Source: Oscillospiraceae bacterium (GTDB lineage Bacteria; Bacillota; Clostridia; Oscillospirales; Oscillospiraceae). From it: a stretch of 5,182 nucleotides of DNA. Shown here piece after piece: positions 1-5,182 of this stretch (its first letter is position 1; the number at the start of each line of letters is the position of its first letter). Both the position numbers and the translations under genes were made by a program. The stretch is from positions 1 through 5,182 of the forward strand of contig JAFYUG010000054.1 of the NCBI GenBank assembly GCA_017558545.1, given 5' to 3'. The notes under the pieces were generated by a model. That model worked only from the letters and a program-made list of their open reading frames with translations, ran no database searches and was not told the origin of the DNA.

Positions 1-1
1 C

Positions 2-571
2 GATATGCTCAAGAGCATCCACGCCATTGAAGTTGAGGATGGCAAAGTTCCCGACATGAAGGAAACCGCTCTTGACTGGGCCGATTTCGTTTCTGCCCAC
101 ATCCCCGAGGAGCAGGGCAAGAAGCTGCGCGCCCTCATCGAGGCCGTTCCCAAGCAGAACACCATGATGCACGGCGATTACCACACCAACAATATCATGG
201 TTCAGAACGGCGAGCCTCTGCTCATCGACATGGACACCCTCTGCATGGGTCACCCCGTTTTCGAACTGGGCTCCATGTTCAATGCCTTCGTTGGCTACAG
301 CGAGCTTGACCACCAGAACATGATGGACTTCTTCGGTTATAGCTTCGAAACCGCAGGTAAGTTCTGGGATATGGCTCTGAAGATGTATCTTGGCACCGAG
401 GACGAGGCTCGCTGCAAGGCCGTAGCCGAAAAGGCCATGGTCATCGGCTACACCCGTATGCTCCGCCGCGCCATCCGCCGTCCCCACGAGGCAGAAAGCC
501 CCGCAAAGATTGCAAGATGCAAGGAAGTTCTCGCCGACCTTCTCAGCCGCGTTGATAGCCTCACCTTCTGA
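2..571 (+). CDS. APH/choline-kinase-fold phosphotransferase, C-terminal part (5' end off window)
   Basis: The frame is open to the left edge, so the N-terminal lobe (nucleotide-binding loop and catalytic Lys region) is missing. The ATG at position 5 is probably internal, because it lies in the LLK-x-IHxIE-type helix that precedes the catalytic loop in this family. About 189 residues are visible. The Brenner-type catalytic loop MHGDYHTNNI lies at about 169-196, with the catalytic Asp codon at 176-178. It is followed by LIDMDTLCMGHPVFEL, where IDMD replaces the more usual IDWE/IDFE metal-binding motif. Family knowledge: such proteins transfer the ATP gamma-phosphate to a hydroxyl of a small molecule (aminoglycoside, choline, sugar, homoserine). 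The sequence resembles the generic phosphotransferase paralogues common in Clostridia and Fibrobacter (TIGR02172-like, from memory), which have no assigned substrate. Antibiotic resistance should not be inferred. It is followed after 19 nt by its own terminator, so it ends its transcription unit. Fold is confident; substrate is unknown. Confidence 0.85.
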   Translation, partial: DMLKSIHAIEVEDGKVPDMKETALDWADFVSAHIPEEQGKKLRALIEAVPKQNTMMHGDYHTNNIMVQNGEPLLIDMDTLCMGHPVFELGSMFNAFVGYSELDHQNMMDFFGYSFETAGKFWDMALKMYLGTEDEARCKAVAEKAMVIGYTRMLRRAIRRPHEAESPAKIARCKEVLADLLSRVDSLTF

Positions 572-590
572 TTTCTCCCTAATATTCATC

Positions 591-628
591 AAATGGGTCA
601 AGCAAGAGCTTGGCCCATTTTTATCTTT
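591..628 (+). terminator. Intrinsic terminator of the phosphotransferase gene
   Basis: The left arm 591-603 and right arm 608-620 form a 13-bp stem with one G-U pair and a 4-nt AAGA loop (604-607). It runs into TTTTT (618-622) and a further T-rich stretch to 628. It starts 19 nt after the TGA stop and lies upstream of the xpt promoter, so it insulates xpt from upstream transcription. No separate A-rich context for the minus strand is needed, as no minus-strand gene ends here. Confidence 0.9.
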
Positions 629-632
629 ATGT

Positions 633-661
633 TTGATATTTTTGTTGCAATCTGGTAATAT
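633..661 (+). promoter_or_regulatory. Sigma-A-type promoter of xpt with extended -10
   Basis: A -35 box TTGATA (633-638) is separated by exactly 17 nt from a -10 box TAATAT (656-661). The -10 box is preceded by TGG (653-655), which fits the TGn extended -10 of Gram-positive promoters. Transcription should start near 667-669, giving a leader of only about 25 nt before the xpt ATG. That is too short for a purine riboswitch aptamer, and I see no PurR box-like direct or inverted repeat around it. The placement between a terminator and a gene start supports the call. Confidence 0.75.
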
Positions 662-681
662 GTGAGAAACAAAGAAAAAGC

Positions 682-686
682 GGAGG
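682..686 (+). promoter_or_regulatory. Ribosome binding site of xpt
   Basis: GGAGG with a 7-nt spacer to the ATG at 694. This fixes the start, which also matches the usual N-terminus length of Xpt proteins. Confidence 0.85.
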
Positions 687-693
687 CAAAGAT

Positions 694-1272
694 ATGAACT
701 TTCTTGAAGAGCGCATAGTTAAAGACGGCTTTGTCCGTCCCGGCAATATTTTGAAGGTTGATTCCTTCCTCAACCATCAGATAGACGTTTCTCTTATGGA
801 GGAGATGGGGCGGGAGTTTCGCCGCCGCTTTGAGGGCAAGGGCATAAACAAGGTGCTGACCATTGAGTCCAGCGGCATTGCCATTGCCTGCTTCGCCGCC
901 AGAGAGTTTGGCGTTCCCCTTGTTTTTGCCAAGAAAAGCAAATCTCTCAACATCGATGCGGACACCTACACCGCCGAGGTTGAGAGCTTCACCCATAAAA
1001 ATACCAACACCGTGATAGTATCCAAAAAGTTCCTCTCCCCCGAGGACAAGGTGCTCATCATCGATGACTTTCTTGCCAACGGCTGCGCTCTCAAAGGCCT
1101 TATTTCCATCGTTGAGGCCGCCGGCGCCAGCGTTGAGGGTATAGGCATAGCCATAGAAAAAGGCCACCAGCAAGGCGGAAAGATGATTAGAGAGATGGGC
1201 TATGATCTCTGCTCTCTTGCCATTGTGGAGTCCATGGATGCCGAAAGCGGAGAGATAGTTTTCAGAGAGTAA
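694..1272 (+). CDS. xpt: Xanthine phosphoribosyltransferase
   Basis: This cytoplasmic purine-salvage enzyme converts xanthine and PRPP to XMP and pyrophosphate. The protein has 192 residues; Bacillus subtilis Xpt has 194. Family signatures are strong: LKVDSFLNHQID at about 20-31, TIESSGIA at 56-63 (purine-site region), VPLVFAKKSKSL at 74-85, and the PRPP-binding loop VLIIDDFLANGCA at 120-132 with the paired Asp124-Asp125. It closes with GIGIAIEKGHQ at about 149-159, a conserved C-terminal segment. Cys131 stands where B. subtilis Xpt has Gln in the PRPP loop. The gene is transcribed alone from its own promoter, with no pbuX-type xanthine permease beside it in the window and no visible xpt purine riboswitch. 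It ends in a convergent gap shared with the minus-strand redox operon. Other type I phosphoribosyltransferases (apt, hpt) are much less likely given the near-continuous match to Xpt. Confidence 0.97.
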   Translation: MNFLEERIVKDGFVRPGNILKVDSFLNHQIDVSLMEEMGREFRRRFEGKGINKVLTIESSGIAIACFAAREFGVPLVFAKKSKSLNIDADTYTAEVESFTHKNTNTVIVSKKFLSPEDKVLIIDDFLANGCALKGLISIVEAAGASVEGIGIAIEKGHQQGGKMIREMGYDLCSLAIVESMDAESGEIVFRE

Positions 1273-1290
1273 AAGGCTTTATTTTTTCAA

Positions 1291-1338
1291 TCCCTCAGTC
1301 ACCTTCGGTGACAGCTCCCTTTGCACAAGGGAGCCTTT
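1291..1338. repeat. Dispersed two-hairpin intergenic repeat (REP/MITE-like)
   Basis: The element begins TCCCTCAGTCACC and contains two adjacent perfect hairpins. Hairpin 1 has the 6-bp stem GTCACC/GGTGAC (1298-1303 and 1307-1312) with a 3-nt loop. Hairpin 2 has the 8-bp stem GCTCCCTT/AAGGGAGC (1314-1321 and 1327-1334) with a 5-nt loop. An outer pair AAAGGCT (1272-1278) and AGCCTTT (1332-1338) could close the whole unit. The pattern CCTCAGTC-hairpin-AGCTCCCT...AGGGAGCC matches a repeat I recall as common between genes in gut Clostridia such as Faecalibacterium and Oscillibacter relatives. Only one copy lies in this window, so the repeat status rests on that memory. Neither hairpin is followed by a good T-run, so it is unlikely to be the main terminator. 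Confidence 0.7.
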
Positions 1339-1344
1339 AAATAT

Positions 1345-1382
1345 GAAAAACCACATTTCCGAGGAAGTGTGGTTTTCTTTTA
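1345..1382. terminator. Bidirectional intrinsic terminator between xpt and the redox operon
   Basis: The left arm 1347-1359 (AAAACCACATTTC) pairs with the right arm 1364-1376 in a 13-bp stem with one G-U pair and a 4-nt CGAG loop. On the plus strand the stem runs into TTTTCTTTTATT, terminating xpt. On the minus strand the arm ends in TTTTT (complement of 1346-1350), terminating the operon whose last stop codon is at 1383-1385. Flanking A and T tracts on opposite sides are the usual signature of a shared terminator for convergent genes. Confidence 0.88.
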
Positions 1383-2903
1383 TTACATGAGGGGATTTGC
1401 AATGCCGTTGGGGTCTATGGCCTCTTTTATTCTTCTCAGCCACAGATGGCAGTTGCTGTAAAGAGGTCCGAGAGCTTCCATATTGGCATTGAGGCTGCCG
1501 GTGGTCTCCGCATGGAATTTATTTTCAAGGTCATTATTGCGGGAGCGTATACGCAGCTCGCCTATGCCCTTGCCTGCGGCGGGATTAGTTCTGTCCCAGT
1601 TTACCAAAAGCTCGATATGGGCAAAGTGGCCATATTCCATGGGTATAATCTGATAGTTTTCGGGAGCATCGAAAATCTTGCCGGTATCGGTGAAATCATG
1701 GATGAAGTCCCCAATGCTGCGGCCAATTTCGCACATATGGGTAACGGAGTCGGAGCCAAGCTTAATGGGCATCCAGCCGCCGCCAAGGCGGAGAACGCTC
1801 TGAAGTCTGCTGACTATCATAAAGAAGTCCATATGCTCATCCCACCATTTTTCAATTTCTCTGGGGATGCGCTTGCCGCCGGTTTCCTCCATAATCTCGA
1901 AGAGGATTTTCTCCTCATAGGCCATTTCCTTCTCGCTTTGGGTTGCAAGATGGACAACAAGGGGCATGCTGAGAGCTTCCTTATAGCCGCCGTTCCACTT
2001 CTCATGGAACTCATTGGCGGAGTTTGTCATCATCAGCGTTGCGGGAAGGTAGAAATACTTAAGCACCGTTGCGCCAATTTCCGCCTCGCCAATTTTCAGC
2101 ATGGCATCGCGGACATGGTAGATATGCTCAAAATTGAACACATAAACCTTGGAGCAGGGGCTAATCATGCGTACATAGTGGTTGGGGCTGATGCCGCCGC
2201 TTTCAATCTCGCTGGGGCCGTTGCAGGGGGTGAGGCCTATGGCTATGCGGGTGATTATACCCAGCTGGCCATGGTTGCCGAAATAGCCCTTCATAAGGCC
2301 GCGGAGACCGGGTCCGGGGCCATCGGGGCAGAACCAGCCGGAATCTGTGGCAAGAGAGCCGGTGCGGACAATTTCGCCATCGGGCATGACCATTTCAACG
2401 CCAAGGAGATAGCGGTTGGAGCGGGAGGCATTATGCTGGTTATGATGGTCGCCGGAGGAAGAGGTGAAGTTTGCAAGAACGCTGCCGCCGGGGCCAACGG
2501 CTGCGGCGGTGTAGCTGAGGCCTCTTTTGCGAAGCTCGGGGTAAAGCTGAACATGGCGCACACCGGGCTCAATGATGGCATAGCGGTCAAGCCCATTTAT
2601 CTCCACTATCTTATTCATGCGGCTGAGCTGAATGAGCACAGTTCCTGCGCGGTTGGCAAAGGACTCGGCGCTGACGCCGGACACAAGGGGAACAAAGCAG
2701 ATGCCGTTTTCGTTGCAGATGCGAAGCACCTTCTGCACTTCCTCGGTGGAGCCGGGGATGATTATGGCATCGGCAGTATGGTAAAAGAAGGGCACTTCGG
2801 GAGTTTTTACGCGGTTGCCGGAGAGCACAAATTCATCTTCGCTTATCCATCTTTTGCCTACAACGGCTTCAAGAGCTTCATAAACTTCTCTTTTCAGGCT
2901 CAT
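1383..2903 (-). CDS. FAD-linked oxidase, VAO/4-cresol dehydrogenase-like (PCMH FAD domain), 506 aa
   Basis: This is the last gene of the operon. It appears to be a flavoprotein dehydrogenase of the VAO/PCMH superfamily. The FAD-binding domain covers about residues 38-225: AIIIPGSTEEVQKVLRI (46-62), the pyrophosphate-loop segment VPLVSGVSAESFANRAGTV (71-89), LSRMNKIVEIN (93-103), YAIIEPGV (108-115), GPGGSVLANF (137-146), GVEMVMPDGEIVRTGS (168-183), and GYFGNHGQLGIITRIAIGL (206-224). The RMNKI segment, the ANF/TSSSGDHHNQH stretch (144-157) and GPGPGLRGLMKGYFGNHGQLGIIT read more like vanillyl-alcohol oxidase or 4-cresol dehydrogenase than GlcD; this is inference from remembered motifs. The C-terminal substrate domain ends with IKEAIDPNGIANPLM, a shortened form of the family's DPxGILNPGK ending. 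I see no signal peptide or membrane segment, so it is probably cytoplasmic. The start ATG overlaps the preceding stop by 4 nt (ATGA) and has AAGGAGG 6 nt upstream. It probably receives a partner in the Fe-S subunit encoded just before it. Substrate unknown; hydroxy acid or phenolic alcohol are possibilities. Confidence 0.85.
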   Translation of the reverse strand: MSLKREVYEALEAVVGKRWISEDEFVLSGNRVKTPEVPFFYHTADAIIIPGSTEEVQKVLRICNENGICFVPLVSGVSAESFANRAGTVLIQLSRMNKIVEINGLDRYAIIEPGVRHVQLYPELRKRGLSYTAAAVGPGGSVLANFTSSSGDHHNQHNASRSNRYLLGVEMVMPDGEIVRTGSLATDSGWFCPDGPGPGLRGLMKGYFGNHGQLGIITRIAIGLTPCNGPSEIESGGISPNHYVRMISPCSKVYVFNFEHIYHVRDAMLKIGEAEIGATVLKYFYLPATLMMTNSANEFHEKWNGGYKEALSMPLVVHLATQSEKEMAYEEKILFEIMEETGGKRIPREIEKWWDEHMDFFMIVSRLQSVLRLGGGWMPIKLGSDSVTHMCEIGRSIGDFIHDFTDTGKIFDAPENYQIIPMEYGHFAHIELLVNWDRTNPAAGKGIGELRIRSRNNDLENKFHAETTGSLNANMEALGPLYSNCHLWLRRIKEAIDPNGIANPLM

Positions 2904-4138
2904 ATGGCACCTCCTTCCTCAATATAACGGGCAAGGAGCACGCTTATATCCTCCATGGGCATAGCATCGGAGAGGGCGTCAAGGCAGAAGGGGCAGGCGC
3001 TGACGATTTTTTCAGCACCCATGGCCTTGGCCTCGCGGATGCGCTCTTCGGCTGTGCAGGCGCTCATATCGCCATCGGTTTCGCGGCTATGATAGGCGCA
3101 GCAAAGGGCATCTTCCTTATTTCTGGGCATTTCCACGGTTTCAAGGCCGGGGATGGCCTCAAGAATGGCTCGAGGCTCCGCATAAACGCCATCAAAGCCA
3201 CGGCGCCACTTTTTCTCGGGAACATGGAGACCATAGGGCTTGATTTCACCTTCCCAAGCCTCCCAAGGCTCAGAAAGACGGCCAAGCATGCAGGGGTCAT
3301 GGTAAGTTAGCTTCTGCATTTCACCGTCGGTTTTAAGGGTGATTTTGCCCTCTTCAAGGAGCTTTGCGGCCACCTGAGTGATATGCAGCACTTCCGCCTC
3401 CATAGCCCCAAAACGGGGATAAATGCCTCTGAAGGAGCCGAAGCATTCAGCGCAGGCGGTGATGATTTTCTTAATACCCTTTTCTTTGAAAAGAGCCATA
3501 TTGCGGGAGATAAGCTTTTCGGCATCGGCCATAAGACCGCCTCTCCAAAGGGATGCGCCGCAGCAAAATTCCTCTTCTCTGAGAAGACGGAATTTAACGC
3601 CGCCTGCCTTCAATATCTTAATAGCGGCAAGGGCAATTTCGGGATGGGTATAGGCGCTGCAGCCCACGAAAAGGACGGTGTCGCTATCCTTATCATCCTC
3701 AAAGCCTTCGGGCAGCCAAGCAAAGCGCTTATCATGGCTCTCGCCATAGATATTATGGGTTTCCTCCACTTTTTTGGCCATGCTGAGAAGGCTTTCGGGA
3801 GCAGTTCCCTCTTCGGCGCAAACAGTGCGGAGAGTATGTATAGTTTCCAATACTTCAATATCGCGGACGCTCTTGCAGTTCACATCGCAGGCGCCGCACA
3901 TGGTGCAGCTCCAAAGAACTTTTTCAAGGCCTTCGCCTATTTTCAGTTTGCCGTTTAAAACTTCCTTGGAGATATTGAGAAGTCCCTGTCCGGAGTAGGC
4001 ATCGAAGCGGTGGTACCGATGGATGGGGCAAATTTCCGCAAAGTCCCAGCCGTGCATTTTAGGAGGCAGAATCCACTTGCACTGGCCGCAATGATTGCAG
4101 GAATCCATGGAATATTCATATTTTTTCAGCTTATCCAT
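2900..4138 (-). CDS. Iron-sulfur electron-transfer subunit with two 4Fe-4S sites and two CCG modules (GlcF/GlpC/HdrD-like)
   Basis: A 412-residue electron carrier, near the length of GlcF (about 407). N-terminal ferredoxin-like sites are C14-x2-C17-x2-C20 with C37-Pro, and C78-x2-C81-x2-C84-x3-C88. The first has an unusual 16-residue gap (KWILPPKMHGWDFAEI) before the fourth Cys, where a standard ferredoxin motif has three. Two CCG-type modules follow. Module 1 has C160, C192-C193-G194 and C229-x2-C232. Module 2 has C283 (HDPC), C346-C347 and C382-x2-C385 (ACPFC), but CCAY replaces CCG. Family knowledge: CCG modules bind a further Fe-S cluster in HdrB/HdrD and occur in GlpC, GlcF and LutA/LldE. 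The likely role is to take electrons from the flanking flavoproteins and pass them to a quinone, electron-transfer flavoprotein or other acceptor. The ATG at 4138 is chosen because AGGAGG sits 6 nt upstream; an in-frame TTG at 4153 lies against that Shine-Dalgarno. The gene overlaps the upstream gene by 8 nt and the downstream gene by 4 nt. No membrane segment is visible. Confidence 0.9.
   Translation of the reverse strand: MDKLKKYEYSMDSCNHCGQCKWILPPKMHGWDFAEICPIHRYHRFDAYSGQGLLNISKEVLNGKLKIGEGLEKVLWSCTMCGACDVNCKSVRDIEVLETIHTLRTVCAEEGTAPESLLSMAKKVEETHNIYGESHDKRFAWLPEGFEDDKDSDTVLFVGCSAYTHPEIALAAIKILKAGGVKFRLLREEEFCCGASLWRGGLMADAEKLISRNMALFKEKGIKKIITACAECFGSFRGIYPRFGAMEAEVLHITQVAAKLLEEGKITLKTDGEMQKLTYHDPCMLGRLSEPWEAWEGEIKPYGLHVPEKKWRRGFDGVYAEPRAILEAIPGLETVEMPRNKEDALCCAYHSRETDGDMSACTAEERIREAKAMGAEKIVSACPFCLDALSDAMPMEDISVLLARYIEEGGAI
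2910..2916 (-). promoter_or_regulatory. Ribosome binding site of the 506-aa FAD oxidase
   Basis: AAGGAGG on the minus strand with a 6-nt spacer to the ATG at 2903-2901. It lies inside the last codons of the Fe-S gene, which fits translational coupling with re-initiation at the ATGA overlap. Confidence 0.85.
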
Positions 4139-5182
4139 TGCGCACCTCCTCAAAGCAAAGCTTGCCGGGATTGAGTATGCCGTCGGGATCGAAAATAGCC
4201 TTCATTTTGCGAAGAAGAGCAGTTTCCTGAGAGTTTTCATCGTATACGAGCCCCGAAAGCTCACCATAGGGTCTATCGAAAAATGCTTTCTCGGCAAAAA
4301 GGGCTTTTTCGGCCTCGGCCTTTACGGCGGATACATCCTCATCCTTGCCGTGGAAAAGCTCAAACTCCACTCTGTATGCTCTGCCCTGCACCTGAGGCTG
4401 GATGACTACGCCGAGATTTGCGCTATCATAAGCTTCAAGAGCGCTGAGGCCGCATTTAACACATCCTTCTGCCTTGCTGGGAGGAGCGAGGAAAAGCACT
4501 TCGTCTATGCCGCCGCGGCGCAGTTTCCAGTAAGTTTCTCTCTCGTCACATTTGCCAAGCATAGCTTCGATTTTTTCTGCCATTTCACTGCCGCAGGCAG
4601 GAGCACCGGCAAAGCTGAGACCCAGTTCCTTGCAGCAATCTTCAAAATAGCCGCCATAGATTTCAACGCGCTCTTCAGGGTAACGCTCAAAGCCGCATAC
4701 CTTGCAGATAAGTGTCCAGGGGGCGCTGTTTTCAGCGGCGGAAAGCTCCTCCTGACCTCCATCGGTGAAGGCGGCGGCAAGGGCGACATTATTGAGAATA
4801 ATGCATTCATCGGGAATGCGCTTGAACAAAAGCTTGTTGGCAAGAGCCATAAGAGCGCCCAAATCCCCGCTCTCCACATAGTAGCTGCGGCTGAGAGTGG
4901 GGGCAAGCTCGGCCTTCATGGTTGCCCATGTGACAAAGCCCATGGTGCCCTCAGCGCCCATTAGGAAGCGGAGATAGTCGATAGTTCCGGGGCCCCAGGG
5001 AGAAACCTTGTCGGCCTTGGTCTCCTCGGCAGGGCCGGGGCCTGCGGCGGAGCCGGAGCGGAGATCCTCGCCGGTGCCATAGACAACTTCAACGTTGAGG
5101 AGGGGATCAGTATAGTCAAACTGATACTTGGGAACGGTTACGGCCTCTCTCTCCAAAGCGGAGGCCACAACGCTCTTGCTGC
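4131..5182 (-). CDS. GlcD-like FAD-linked oxidase, C-terminal part (5' end off window)
   Basis: The frame is open to the right edge; 349 residues to the stop are visible, and the first part of the FAD domain is missing. The in-frame GTG at 5168 is not a convincing start, because it falls in the middle of the FAD-binding fold and has no Shine-Dalgarno. Visible landmarks are the strand LLNVEVVYGTGEDLRSGSAA (about residues 27-46 of the visible part), matching the usual VVLxDGxxxxxGS strand. Then comes DYLRFLMGAEGTMGFVTWAT (68-87, encoded near 4920-4979), matching the GSEGTLGIIT motif, and the C-terminal signature FDPDGILNPGKL near 4158-4193. The typical GlcD histidine motif (HxGDGNxH) is not recognisable; the corresponding region reads VIQPQVQGRAYRVEFELFH. 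A CVKCG pair sits in the C-terminal domain. Family knowledge: such FAD-oxidase subunits oxidise D-2-hydroxy acids and related alcohols. Its stop overlaps the Fe-S gene by 8 nt, so the two are probably subunits of one enzyme. Substrate unknown. Confidence 0.85.
   Translation of the reverse strand, partial: SKSVVASALEREAVTVPKYQFDYTDPLLNVEVVYGTGEDLRSGSAAGPGPAEETKADKVSPWGPGTIDYLRFLMGAEGTMGFVTWATMKAELAPTLSRSYYVESGDLGALMALANKLLFKRIPDECIILNNVALAAAFTDGGQEELSAAENSAPWTLICKVCGFERYPEERVEIYGGYFEDCCKELGLSFAGAPACGSEMAEKIEAMLGKCDERETYWKLRRGGIDEVLFLAPPSKAEGCVKCGLSALEAYDSANLGVVIQPQVQGRAYRVEFELFHGKDEDVSAVKAEAEKALFAEKAFFDRPYGELSGLVYDENSQETALLRKMKAIFDPDGILNPGKLCFEEVRNG
4145..4150 (-). promoter_or_regulatory. Ribosome binding site that sets the Fe-S subunit start
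   Basis: AGGAGG on the minus strand, 6 nt before the ATG at 4138-4136. It lies within the 3' end of the upstream FAD oxidase gene. It excludes the in-frame TTG at 4153, which would place the start codon immediately next to the site rather than downstream of it. Confidence 0.88.

Noticed and set aside
5..7. ATG at position 5 as the true start of the phosphotransferase.
   Set aside because: The frame is open to the left edge, and a protein starting here would lack the whole N-terminal lobe of the kinase fold.
623..693. Purine riboswitch in front of xpt.
   Set aside because: Only about 70 nt lie between the terminator and the ATG, a good promoter occupies the middle, and no three-way junction pairing is visible.
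598..1173. A 191-codon minus-strand open frame opposite xpt, running into the upstream terminator.
   Set aside because: The plus-strand frame is an unmistakable Xpt, and the antisense frame reads through the terminator and promoter with no family resemblance.
1314..1338. The second repeat hairpin as an intrinsic terminator of xpt.
   Set aside because: Its stem is strong, but only CCTTTAAAT follows. The 13-bp hairpin at 1347-1376 with T-rich flanks on both strands is the better candidate.
1446..2927. A long plus-strand open frame (493 codons) opposite the 506-aa FAD oxidase.
   Set aside because: Its predicted protein is rich in Ala, Gly and His with no recognisable motif, as expected from reading codon-biased DNA antisense. 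The minus-strand frame carries clear FAD-binding motifs, a Shine-Dalgarno and operon overlaps.
4139..4153. A TTG start at 4153 for the Fe-S subunit, five codons upstream.
   Set aside because: The AGGAGG site directly follows that TTG, so it can only serve the ATG at 4138.
4095..4964. A 289-codon plus-strand open frame opposite the GlcD-like gene.
   Set aside because: No motif and no ribosome binding site. It overlaps two well-supported minus-strand genes and is a codon-bias shadow.
5166..5168. GTG as the true start of the right-edge FAD oxidase.
   Set aside because: The frame stays open to the window edge, the protein would lack the first half of the FAD domain, and no Shine-Dalgarno precedes the GTG.

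Overview
The window looks like chromosomal DNA of an anaerobic Clostridia-type Firmicute, probably a gut Oscillospiraceae or Lachnospiraceae relative. Four things suggest this: strong AGGAGG-type ribosome binding sites 6-7 nt before the starts, a Bacillus-type xanthine phosphoribosyltransferase, a redox operon built on iron-sulfur and CCG cysteine motifs, and a two-hairpin intergenic repeat (CCTCAGTC...GCTCCCTT...AAGGGAGC) of a kind I recall as widely dispersed in gut Clostridia. The family-level placement is inference; no marker gene is present.

Layout. Positions 2-571 (+) hold the C-terminal part of an aminoglycoside-phosphotransferase/choline-kinase-fold protein, cut by the left edge and followed by a strong intrinsic terminator (591-628). 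Positions 633-1272 (+) form a single-gene unit: an extended -10 promoter, a leader of roughly 25 nt, and xpt (xanthine phosphoribosyltransferase). The convergent gap 1273-1382 holds the dispersed repeat and then a bidirectional terminator. From 1383 to the right edge everything is on the minus strand: a tightly packed operon transcribed right to left.

That operon encodes, in order of transcription, a GlcD-like FAD-linked oxidase (4131-5182, N-terminus outside the window), a 412-residue iron-sulfur protein with two 4Fe-4S sites and two CCG-type cysteine modules (2900-4138), and a second, different FAD-linked oxidase of 506 residues (1383-2903). The genes overlap by 8 and 4 nt and each internal start has its own near-perfect Shine-Dalgarno, so a co-translated complex is likely. 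The general plan recalls glycolate oxidase GlcDEF or lactate-dehydrogenase modules: a flavoprotein oxidises a hydroxylated substrate and the Fe-S/CCG subunit takes the electrons. The second flavoprotein, however, reads more like the vanillyl-alcohol oxidase/4-cresol dehydrogenase branch than like GlcD or GlcE. The substrate cannot be read from the sequence. This operon is the most interesting part of the window.

No gene-free stretch exceeds 300 bases. I saw no tRNA, rRNA, CRISPR array, insertion sequence or riboswitch.
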